NCBI GenBank assembly: GCA_031426915.1 | Contig: JASJPB010000007.1 | Location: 1 to 64,000 of the forward strand | DNA length: 64,000 bases | Source of the DNA: Sulfurimicrobium sp031426915 | GTDB taxonomy: Bacteria > Pseudomonadota > Gammaproteobacteria > Burkholderiales > Sulfuricellaceae | Direction: 5' to 3' | Part shown: piece after piece, positions 18,101-25,427 of the stretch | Layout: each line of letters begins with the position of its first letter | Numbering within the stretch: the stretch's first letter is position 1 | Notes under the pieces: model-generated | Databases searched by the model: none | Told to the model about the DNA's origin: nothing | Seen by the model: the letters and a program-made list of their open reading frames with translations, nothing else | Translations under genes and position numbers: made by a program

Positions 18101-20270
18101 GCCGGTTGTCTACACGGTGGAAGGAACGACCTCGGGTGGTGCCAGCCATCACGGCCCGTATGTGCCGACGCCGAGTCTCAATATCGCCACCCAGCCCAGG
18201 CTGCGCATCGTTTCGGCTGGCAGCGTGCAGGTGGCCAATCCCGCCTATGACGGTACCGCCGCAACGCCCAGGTTCATTGCTCGCGACTTCGGCTTCGGCG
18301 CACAGGGAGCCAACAGCAAGGTGACAATCAACAACGTCAGCCTGCCGATCATCTCCTGGGATAACGGCGTCATCGTGGCGCGCGTTCCGAGCGGGGTGGC
18401 CACCGGCCAGCTGGTCGTGACACGCGACAACACCACCAGCACCAGGACTTCCCTGCTGGGTGCCACGGTTACGGTAGGCGGTGCATTGCCGACCGTCGTT
18501 GCTCCTGGCGGCAGCATCCAGACCGCCATCGACGGCACTTTGCAGGGCCGCCTGATCCTGGTTCCGCCCGGTCGCTATGACGAGTTGGTGATCATGGACA
18601 AGAAGGTGAAACTCCAGGGTTGGGGCGCGCTTGCGACCAACATCAACGCCGCCAAGGTGCCTGCTGAAAAGCTCGCGAAATGGCGTGCAGATGTGACCCG
18701 GAAGTACGCCAACGGAGGCGCTGCACGCACCTTCGACCTGGTGCCTGGCCAGACGGTTGGCTTCAACGCTCCCAACAACGAACCCAACCTGTTCAATACC
18801 GAAGAAGGTCCCGGCATCCTGGTGGTGTCCCGCTCCAGCGGCGGCCAGGCGTTCAACAATACCAACCCGGCCCGCATCGACGGCTTCAGCATCTCAGGCG
18901 GTGACTCCGGCGGCGGTATCTTCGTCAACGGCTTCGCCAAATACCTGGAGATCAGCAACAACAAGATCTTCAGCAATGCGGGCACCTACGGTGGCGGCAT
19001 CCGTATCGGCCACTTCAATGTGGAAACCAACGATGCCGACAACGACTTCATCAATATCCACAACAACCATATCGCGCAAAATGGCGGTCAGGGCGGTGCG
19101 GGTGGCGGTGTGTCGATCTACGCCGGCACGCAGGTGTACAACCTTGCCAACAACTATATCTGCGGCAACTTCACTGCCGGCCACGGCGGCGGCATCGGCC
19201 ACCTGGGCAGCAGCAACCGCGGTGTGATCGCCAACAACACGGTGATCTTCAACCAGTCCTTCGACCAGGGGACCAACGTCTCCGGCGGCGGTATCTACAT
19301 CGGCGGACAAGCACCGCTGGTGGCCGGTACCCTCTCCCCCGGCACTGGCAACGTGACCGTGAGCGGCAACCTGATCCAGGGCAACCTGGCCGGGGCCGGC
19401 GACGGTGGCGGCATCGCGGCACAGTTCGTCAACGGGGCAGACATCGTCCCGGCGCCCAACAACGTGACCAACTGGAACCGCCTGACCCTGGTGAACAACA
19501 TGGTGGTGGACAACATCGCCGGCATGGCGGGTGGCGGTATCTCCCTCCAGGACGTGGCCTTGTCGACGGTCGCCAACAACACGGTTGCCGACAACCACAG
19601 TACGGCCACTGCGGGCGCCGCCTTTGCGCCTAACAGCCCGAACCAGTCCACGGCCCAGCCGGCGGGGATCGTTTCCCGTGCCCACAGCACACTCCTCGCC
19701 AATACCATCGGTAACGGTCCAGCGGTAAGCACCTACAAACGCTATGCCAACCCGACGCTGGTGAACAACATCGTGTGGCACAACCGCTCGTTCTTCTGGA
19801 CCATCGACAACACCACTGCGCCGCCCACCTTCGGGTTGCAGCCTTATGCCGCGAACCCGTACTGGGATCTGGCGGTAGTGGGCACCGCGTTGCCGACCCT
19901 GTTGAACCCCAGGTTCAGCGACCTGACCGATGCCACGGGCTATCACGTGAGCAACATCGCGGTTAACCCGATGTTCATGGGCGAGGCGATGATCGGACCG
20001 CGCGGGGAGATTATCCAGCAACCGGAGTTCACCACCGGTATCGATACTGCTCCGGCTTTCGACGAGGGCGGCAACTGGATCGACGTGCGTTTCGGCATCG
20101 GCGTTCTGGCTGCACCCAGCCTGCTCAGCCCGGCTGGCGATTTCCACCTGCAACCTGGCTCCCCGGTCATCAATCTGGGAACCCAGAGCGCTGGCGTGAC
20201 GCCGACCACCGACATCGATGGACAAGCCCGCTCCAACCCGCCCGACATTGGTGCGGACGAGCAGCAGTAG
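15153..20270 (+). CDS. giant secreted beta-helix protein with SdrD-like and IPT-like domains
   Basis: A 1705-aa exported protein; the start at 15153 has GAGGGAGG upstream and gives a signal peptide ending near AAA-LTIN. Domains in order: several CarboxypepD_reg/SdrD-B-like beta domains (about 30-560, including FFDGNENGFRDDGEVGIPG near 435); calcium-type loops (DCNGDGIIDKPDC near 617, DVDRDGNNLFDQGD near 657); an IPT/TIG-like domain (about 1016-1110); a long right-handed parallel beta-helix (about 1110-1530) with repeated GGGI/NN turns; and a C-terminal NLGTQSAG...DIGADEQQ ending as in choice-of-anchor proteins. No HxH copper motif is present. It heads the cupredoxin gene cluster and may be a surface scaffold or polymer-binding partner. 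Confidence 0.82.
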   Translation: MEPEAINNFSGVLRKVWRLIFLSILIGVLSPQYAAALTINVVDQNGAAITGGFRWLIEEDATKASVPGQLAGGTNLALSFHTSYMPVVDAGRTASSSAAVTLPVPAQPKRYFVSVLPDGSYQMGGAAVVEGGENGTVKIVVNKTPIPTAQISLFVFEDNQPINGAPDLPQELGLANFSVTLKEAGGTYGASGGQVIQDAFGNPIGTSYQQLPNGDFVYNTPGDPTSGPVVQALGNGFIKTGADGTVLIKYLAPAKYTLEVIPPAGSGFIQTSTIEGTKGIDAWVKANEPSFFQEFGPPGHHVFVGFVKTNFKDASVLNGSTTISGKVVNMHSSRPPNFSFFNGDPFPQCWIGLNELAVTTGRAVYTTPCKPDSSFTIPSVPPGSYQLVIWDENLDVVIASNNVTVNPDGSCRTANGSCDLAEVPVFNWFGKLESRVFFDGNENGFRDDGEVGIPGQAVNIRFRDGSIYQSQVTDANGEVKFNEVFPFFNWLIAEVDFARFKATGATVVVDAGGPVPPHNGWAVPSWNKLNPQPQSENAGLPYRTETGPVLLEGIQTFLGQTNVIEWGKNNYGPGDNGGIAGIVHYGITRAEADPRYAAAENWEPGIPRVQVNLYRDCNGDGIIDKPDCTLTTGLNSVTSFILADVDNWPFGNFPGAEDVDRDGNNLFDQGDAYKIGTTDSWDDKLPTGCQLDASGVPFTSNGFTTDCYDGLRNFNQVRPAVFDGGYAFGPPAGDVALPPGKYVVEAVAPRGYVTLKEEDKNVDYGDAYKPSPLFLPPVCVGDPHLVPAELSLFPGVPVDPSMAGQTRPLCDRKSVEVVQGKNAAADFFMFTEVPVASHIVGMILNDLANEFDPNAPTFGEKLAPSWVPVSIRDWTGKEISRVYSDQWGTFNALVPSSYSVNIPMPSGVAPNMLTTCMNDPGPIPDAGGNLVIDPYFDRQYSQFCYTFQYLPGKTTYLDTPVLPVAAFAGPGQFPVDCEFTDGTPVVYTVEGTTSGGASHHGPYVPTPSLNIATQPRLRIVSAGSVQVANPAYDGTAATPRFIARDFGFGAQGANSKVTINNVSLPIISWDNGVIVARVPSGVATGQLVVTRDNTTSTRTSLLGATVTVGGALPTVVAPGGSIQTAIDGTLQGRLILVPPGRYDELVIMDKKVKLQGWGALATNINAAKVPAEKLAKWRADVTRKYANGGAARTFDLVPGQTVGFNAPNNEPNLFNTEEGPGILVVSRSSGGQAFNNTNPARIDGFSISGGDSGGGIFVNGFAKYLEISNNKIFSNAGTYGGGIRIGHFNVETNDADNDFINIHNNHIAQNGGQGGAGGGVSIYAGTQVYNLANNYICGNFTAGHGGGIGHLGSSNRGVIANNTVIFNQSFDQGTNVSGGGIYIGGQAPLVAGTLSPGTGNVTVSGNLIQGNLAGAGDGGGIAAQFVNGADIVPAPNNVTNWNRLTLVNNMVVDNIAGMAGGGISLQDVALSTVANNTVADNHSTATAGAAFAPNSPNQSTAQPAGIVSRAHSTLLANTIGNGPAVSTYKRYANPTLVNNIVWHNRSFFWTIDNTTAPPTFGLQPYAANPYWDLAVVGTALPTLLNPRFSDLTDATGYHVSNIAVNPMFMGEAMIGPRGEIIQQPEFTTGIDTAPAFDEGGNWIDVRFGIGVLAAPSLLSPAGDFHLQPGSPVINLGTQSAGVTPTTDIDGQARSNPPDIGADEQQ

Positions 20271-20324
20271 CCGCGGCACTGACCCGCCGGGTTGGTCCCG
20301 GCGGGCCGAAAAAAGGAGAAGATC

Positions 20325-21527
20325 ATGCGTATCCCAAATTTTCGTAAAATGCTGATTCCCCTGGCGATCGCCGCCCTGGGCGCGGCATCCCTTCCTGCCG
20401 GCGCCGCGGCGTTCGTGCAGTGCCCCAGCGACAGCAACGGGGACGCCATCCCCGACCTGGCGGGAGCCGACCCGAGCGTGGTCTGCAAATCCCTGACCGC
20501 CAGCGACGGGTTTGCCACCATGGCCGATGGCACGGTGCTTTACACCTTCGGCTTCCACGATGCGACCGGCGTGCCGCAGGACCAGGTGATCGCGCAGACA
20601 ATGATGGCCGCCGAGATTTCCGCGCCGACCATCGAACTTCAGGAAGGCAACAAGTTCTACCTGTCCCTGACCAACGTCGGCATGAGCATGCGGCCCGACC
20701 TGTTCGACCCCCACACCGTGCACTTCCACGGCTTTCCCCAGGCCGCGCCCGTGTTCGACGGCATGCCGGAGGGGTCGTTCGGCGTGAACATGGGGTCGAG
20801 CATCACTTACTTCTACAACATCGTCGAACCCGGTACTTTCCTCTATCACTGCCACATGGAAGCCACCGAGCACATGCAGATGGGCATGCTGGGGAACCTT
20901 TATGTGCGCCCCCTCCAGGACGGAACGCCCAAGGTGTACAACAGCAAGACCTACACCAAATTCGCCTACAACGACGGTGATGGCTCGACCGGCTACAACA
21001 AGAGCTATCCGCTCCAGTTGAGCGGGTTCGACCGCACCTTCCACGAGGACCACCTCGCAATTCAGCCTTTGCCCTTCTCGTTCATGCGCGACACCTACAC
21101 CATGATCAACGGACGCGGCTATCCCGATACGATCGACCCGAACCCGTTGCCGGCCCCGGCTGAAAACGGCGGGCTGGTGTCGCAGAAAGTCAGTTCCCTG
21201 GTGACGCTCAACCGGGCGAGCGAAGGGGAGAAACTGCTGCTGCGCTTTTCCAACCTGAGCGTAACCAGTTACTACACCGTCACCATTCTCGGCTTGCCGA
21301 TGCGGGTGGTCGGCAGCGGCGCCCATATCGCACGCGGACCGGGCGGACAGAACCTCGCCTACGACACCAGTTCCATCACCATCGGTGGCGGCGAAGCGGC
21401 GGACGTACTGGTCGATACCTCGGGTGTCCCGGCAGGAACCTACTTCCTTTACACCACCAATCTCAATTACCTGAGCAACGACGCGCAGGATTTCGGCGGA
21501 ATCATGACCGAAATCCGCGTCAACTGA
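20325..21527 (+). CDS. cupredoxin protein A with type 1 copper site
   Basis: A 400-aa exported two-domain multicopper-oxidase-like protein. The start at 20325 has AAAAGGAG upstream; the signal peptide ends about residue 29. Cupredoxin domain 1 (about 60-200) has HTVHFHG (His130, His133, His135) and HCHMEATEHMQMGM (His175, Cys176, His177, His183, Met188): a complete type 1 copper ligand set plus two HxH motifs for a trinuclear centre. Domain 2 (about 230-400) has no copper ligands. A normal multicopper oxidase needs four HxH motifs, so this protein cannot build a trinuclear centre alone; the other two are in the next gene. An EF-hand-like DSNGDAIPD lies at 36-44. Confidence 0.88.
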   Translation: MRIPNFRKMLIPLAIAALGAASLPAGAAAFVQCPSDSNGDAIPDLAGADPSVVCKSLTASDGFATMADGTVLYTFGFHDATGVPQDQVIAQTMMAAEISAPTIELQEGNKFYLSLTNVGMSMRPDLFDPHTVHFHGFPQAAPVFDGMPEGSFGVNMGSSITYFYNIVEPGTFLYHCHMEATEHMQMGMLGNLYVRPLQDGTPKVYNSKTYTKFAYNDGDGSTGYNKSYPLQLSGFDRTFHEDHLAIQPLPFSFMRDTYTMINGRGYPDTIDPNPLPAPAENGGLVSQKVSSLVTLNRASEGEKLLLRFSNLSVTSYYTVTILGLPMRVVGSGAHIARGPGGQNLAYDTSSITIGGGEAADVLVDTSGVPAGTYFLYTTNLNYLSNDAQDFGGIMTEIRVN

Positions 21528-21549
21528 TCCGCGAAACGAGGAGGACGAC

Positions 21550-22845
21550 ATGAACCAGCTGACCTGCAAATACCCGCGATTGCTCAACGTCGCCATGACG
21601 CTGCTGCTGTTTGCGGCCACCAACATGGCATGGGCCGTCGTTGACGGCGTCACCGCCACCACCTTCAACCTGACGGCCAGGGCGGACTACATCTCCAGCG
21701 CGGACGGCAACGTCCACTATGCCTGGGGTTACGCCAACGGTGCCGGCCGGATGCAGTATCCGGGCGTCACCATGATCGTCAACCAGGGCGACACGGTCAC
21801 CGTCAACCTGAGCAACGCGTTGCCGGTACCCGTTCCGGTGTCTGCCGTTTTCCCCGGTCAGGCCAATGTCGTCGCCAGCGGCGGGTCGTCCGGCCTCATG
21901 ACCAACGAGGTATTGCCCGGTGGCACGGTGACCTACACCTTTACCGCCACCAACCCCGGAACCTATCAATACCACAGCGGAACCAACCCGGCGCTACAGG
22001 TGGAAATGGGACTGGTGGGCGCACTGATCGTGCGGCCAAACACCGCCGATCCGTTGCACCAGGCCTATGCCCACCTCAATACCGGCTTCGACCACGAATA
22101 CCTGTTCCTGATCACCGAGATGGACCCGCTGATCCACGCCCAGGTGGATGCGCAGGTCGCAGCCAATCCGGCTGCCGCCCCCATCGTGGACACCTCGGGC
22201 TTCAGCCCGACGCTGTGGTTCATCAACGGACGCAATGCACCGGATACCCTGCTTCCCGCGGGCGCCGGGGCGCCATTGCTGCCGACGCAGCCGTACAACA
22301 TCGTGCCGCGCATGCATGCCGGAGAAAAAATCCTGCTGCGCGTGGTCAATGCCGGGCGCGACCTGCATCCCTTCCATACTCACGGCAACAATTTCTGGGT
22401 CATGGCCAGGAACGGGCGGCTACTGGAAAGCGCACCGGGAGTCGGTCCGGATCTGGCCTACTCGGATTTCACCATGCGTATCGTCCCGGGCGAGACCTAC
22501 GATGCGACCTTCGAATGGACTGGCAAGAACCTGGGCTGGGACGTCTATGGCCATGCACCGGGCGACGCCCTGGCGCCGAACGAATATGCGCCTGACCATG
22601 GCAAGCCGATCCCGGTGATCCTGCCCAGCGTCCAGGATCTGTCCTATGGTCCGCATTACAGCGGCAGCCCCTACCTGGGACAGTTCGGCGCGCTGCCACC
22701 GGGGCAGACCCCGCAAGGCGAGAACGGCGGTTACTTCCACATGTGGCATTCCCACAATGAGAAGGAAATCACCAACGACGACATATTCCCCGGCGGAATG
22801 ATGACCATGCTGATCATCGAACCTGCTGGCGTGACCATACCGTAA
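21550..22845 (+). CDS. cupredoxin protein B with trinuclear-centre ligands only
   Basis: A 431-aa exported two-domain cupredoxin protein with a signal peptide (about 1-29) and the ribosome site GAGGAGG. Domain 1 (about 35-165) lacks ligands: the place of HCH reads YHSGTNP. Domain 2 (about 220-428) has HPFHTHG (His273, His276, His278) and WHSH (His400, His402), two HxH motifs, but Ser replaces the type 1 Cys and no HxxxxM follows. It therefore complements protein A exactly: A gives type 1 copper and two HxH, B gives the other two. The simplest reading is a heteromeric enzyme with the trinuclear cluster at the A-B interface. The gene follows protein A by 22 nt. Confidence 0.85.
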   Translation: MNQLTCKYPRLLNVAMTLLLFAATNMAWAVVDGVTATTFNLTARADYISSADGNVHYAWGYANGAGRMQYPGVTMIVNQGDTVTVNLSNALPVPVPVSAVFPGQANVVASGGSSGLMTNEVLPGGTVTYTFTATNPGTYQYHSGTNPALQVEMGLVGALIVRPNTADPLHQAYAHLNTGFDHEYLFLITEMDPLIHAQVDAQVAANPAAAPIVDTSGFSPTLWFINGRNAPDTLLPAGAGAPLLPTQPYNIVPRMHAGEKILLRVVNAGRDLHPFHTHGNNFWVMARNGRLLESAPGVGPDLAYSDFTMRIVPGETYDATFEWTGKNLGWDVYGHAPGDALAPNEYAPDHGKPIPVILPSVQDLSYGPHYSGSPYLGQFGALPPGQTPQGENGGYFHMWHSHNEKEITNDDIFPGGMMTMLIIEPAGVTIP

Positions 22846-22862
22846 ACCAGGGAGCAGCAATC

Positions 22863-24812
22863 ATGAAAACGACCATGCCACATACCAAGAGACTCGTCCA
22901 GGCGCTAGCGCTGGCGGGGCTGGTTACGCTTGCCGCACCCGCCTTCTCCGCCACTTACAACCTGCGTGCCGAGGCCTTTCCATTGACCATGCCGGACGGA
23001 GCCATCATCCAGATGTGGGGCTATGCGCTCGACGGCGCGTCCTGCGCGGCACCGCCCTGCGCGGCGACAGTTCCGGGTCCGGCCCTGACCGTGCCGCCGG
23101 GGGATACATCGCTGACCATCAACCTCAAGAACAATCTGACCGAAGCGACCTCGATCGTCATTCCCGGCCAGATGGCCACCATGACGCCGGTGTACACCAC
23201 CAACTCCGGCGGCAAACAGGTGGTGCAGTCCTTTACCCACGAAACGACGGCTAACGGCGGCACCAATATCTATACCTGGAACAACCTGAAAACGGGCACC
23301 TACCTGTATCAGAGCGGCACCCATCCCCAGGTGCAGGTGCAGATGGGCCTCTACGGCGGCATGATGCATGACGCAGCGGCTGGCCAGGCCTATGCCGGCC
23401 TCAGCTATGACAACCAGCACCTGCTGGTGTTCAGCGAGATCGACCCGGCGCAGCACGCCGCCATCGCGGCCGGCACCTTCGGCACCCCGGGCGCTCCGCT
23501 CACCTCGTGCATGGGCACCGGTCATGCGCCCATGCCCATGACCAGCGCCCTGTGCTACCAGCCCAAGTACTTCCTCATCAACGGCAAGCCTTTTGTCGCC
23601 TCGGATTCGCCCCTGCCGCTTCCGGCCGGGCAGCGCACCCTGTTGCGCTTCGTCAACGCCGGATTGCAGACCCACGTCCCGCTCATCAACGGCATGGACA
23701 TGCAACTGGTGGCGGAGGACGGCAACCCCTATACCTGGCCGAAGCAGCAGTACTCGGCCCTGCTGCCGGCGGCAAAAACCGTGGATGCGGTGGTGGTCCC
23801 GCAGTTGGCGGTCGGCGCGACAACCGCCACCTACCCGCTCTATGACCGCCGCCTGAAACTGACTACTGGCGCGGCCACCGATGGCGGCATGTTTGCCCGG
23901 TTGCTGGTGGGCAATGATCTCCATGCGCCCACCATGACTTCCACCCCGGTCACGACCGCCACCACCAACAGCCTTTATAACTACCAGCTGACGGCGAGCG
24001 ACCCGGATGCCGGTCAGTTGCTGACTTTTTCGCTGGTCAATCCACCGGCAGGCATGACGCTTAACGCCACCGGGCTGATCGCCTGGACGCCGACCGGCGT
24101 TGGCAACGTGTCGGTGACGGCGCGGGTGACCGATCCCACCAGCCTGCATTACGACCAGGTCTTCAATATCACCGTGAGCTCGGCCAACCGTCCTCCGGCC
24201 ACCCTGGATGACACGGCGGCCGCACCGGTCAGAACGGCCGCTCCCTACCCGGCAGTGGTCATCAACGTGCTGGCCAACGACACGGATCCGGATGCTCCCA
24301 CCAATACCATCGATCCGACGACGGTATTCCTGAGCACCACTCCCGACAAGGGTGGAACGGCCACCCCCAACCCGGACGGCACCATTTCCTACCGTCCGGC
24401 GGTGGGCTACACCGGCATCGAGACCTTCCGCTACAAGGTGAAAGACACCCTGGGTCTGGCCTCGAACCCCGGTGCCTACGTGCGGGTCAGCGTCAACCCC
24501 GCCAACCAGCCTCCGGTCGTGGTGGACGATACCGCAACGGCGCCGTTGCGGACCGCCGCTCCTTACCCCGCGGTGATCATCAACGTGCTGGCCAATGATT
24601 CAGACCCTGACGGTACGCTCAACGCCGGGTCGGTCTGGATTACGGTCACGCCCAACAAGGGCGGAACGGCCACCGTCAATGCCAACGGTACCATTTCCTA
24701 CCGGCCCAAGGCCGGGTTCACGGGAACCGAGACCTTGCGCTACAAGGTCCTGGACAACCTGGGATTGGCGGCAACCACCGCAGCCTACGTGCGGGTGAAC
24801 GTCGGGCCATGA
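22863..24812 (+). CDS. cupredoxin protein C, copper-ligand-free, with Ig-like tail
   Basis: A 649-aa exported protein (signal peptide about 1-30). Residues about 31-360 align by pattern with two cupredoxin domains of the neighbouring proteins (TGTYLYQSGTHPQVQVQMGL equals the HCH region), but all copper ligands are lost. Residues about 360-445 form a cadherin/He_PIG-like domain (PAGMTLNATGLIAWTP). Two near-identical Ig-like modules follow, with VINVLANDTDPD and TISYRP...ETFRYKVKD. The same modules end the subtilase encoded two genes downstream. It probably completes a six-domain assembly as a structural subunit or tethers the complex. Confidence 0.82.
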   Translation: MKTTMPHTKRLVQALALAGLVTLAAPAFSATYNLRAEAFPLTMPDGAIIQMWGYALDGASCAAPPCAATVPGPALTVPPGDTSLTINLKNNLTEATSIVIPGQMATMTPVYTTNSGGKQVVQSFTHETTANGGTNIYTWNNLKTGTYLYQSGTHPQVQVQMGLYGGMMHDAAAGQAYAGLSYDNQHLLVFSEIDPAQHAAIAAGTFGTPGAPLTSCMGTGHAPMPMTSALCYQPKYFLINGKPFVASDSPLPLPAGQRTLLRFVNAGLQTHVPLINGMDMQLVAEDGNPYTWPKQQYSALLPAAKTVDAVVVPQLAVGATTATYPLYDRRLKLTTGAATDGGMFARLLVGNDLHAPTMTSTPVTTATTNSLYNYQLTASDPDAGQLLTFSLVNPPAGMTLNATGLIAWTPTGVGNVSVTARVTDPTSLHYDQVFNITVSSANRPPATLDDTAAAPVRTAAPYPAVVINVLANDTDPDAPTNTIDPTTVFLSTTPDKGGTATPNPDGTISYRPAVGYTGIETFRYKVKDTLGLASNPGAYVRVSVNPANQPPVVVDDTATAPLRTAAPYPAVIINVLANDSDPDGTLNAGSVWITVTPNKGGTATVNANGTISYRPKAGFTGTETLRYKVLDNLGLAATTAAYVRVNVGP

Positions 24813-24888
24813 CGGCGGAGGCCGGCTCCCGTGATCCGGGGGCCGGCCAGCCTGAATGATCCAGTCGGGATGCAAGGGAGAAAACATC

Positions 24889-25410
24889 ATGGACAATTTT
24901 CATGTTTCAAGCACTTGCAGTTGCAGGCAGGCGGAGCCGGCATTCGGGATGCTGGCGCTGATGCTTTACCTGTTCATGGTGGTGCTGCTGATGTCCGGTT
25001 GTGCGGCCACCAAGGGTCCGGTGTCCGGGAAGGACGGCCCGGATGCCATCACCCGCCCCACCAATTGCAAGTCGGAAGAACGGCTGGGTATCCGCATCGA
25101 GGGGCTGCGTCTCTCGGCGGCCGGCAACATGCTCGATCTGCGCTATCGCGTGAATGACTCCGAAAAGGCCGCTCCCTTGTTCGAGCGCAAGACCCGGCCC
25201 TACCTGCTCGACGAGGCAAGCGGGGCGGCCTTTGGCGTGCCGGACTCGCCCAAGGTCGGACAACTGCGGACCACCCGGCGCAACAGCGACCCCCTGTCCG
25301 AGCGCGACTACCACATCCTGTTCGCCAATCCAGGGCACCTGTTGCAGGCCGGACAGAAGGTTTCGCTGGTGATCGGCGAGGTGAAGTTGGAGAACATCGT
25401 TGTCCAGTAG
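24889..25410 (+). CDS. putative lipoprotein of the cupredoxin cluster
   Basis: A 173-aa protein starting at 24889, with AAGGGAG upstream. A hydrophobic stretch about residues 21-36 ends in LLMSGC, a plausible lipobox, though the 36-residue leader is long. The mature part is probably beta-rich and periplasmic. I do not recognise a family. It sits between cupredoxin protein C (76 nt) and the subtilase (17 nt) on the same strand, so it is likely part of the same operon. Confidence 0.65.
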   Translation: MDNFHVSSTCSCRQAEPAFGMLALMLYLFMVVLLMSGCAATKGPVSGKDGPDAITRPTNCKSEERLGIRIEGLRLSAAGNMLDLRYRVNDSEKAAPLFERKTRPYLLDEASGAAFGVPDSPKVGQLRTTRRNSDPLSERDYHILFANPGHLLQAGQKVSLVIGEVKLENIVVQ

Positions 25411-25427
25411 CCAAGGGGAGGCGAGCC

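Noticed and set aside
15153..20270. The giant protein as a MofA-like multicopper oxidase because of its size and place
   Set aside because: No HxH or HCH copper motif was found; its folds are beta-sandwich and beta-helix.
18894..21668. A 924-codon open frame on the minus strand opposite the beta-helix and cupredoxin A genes
   Set aside because: It crosses two well supported genes, has no ribosome site or family similarity, and is explained by high-GC codon bias on the coding strand.
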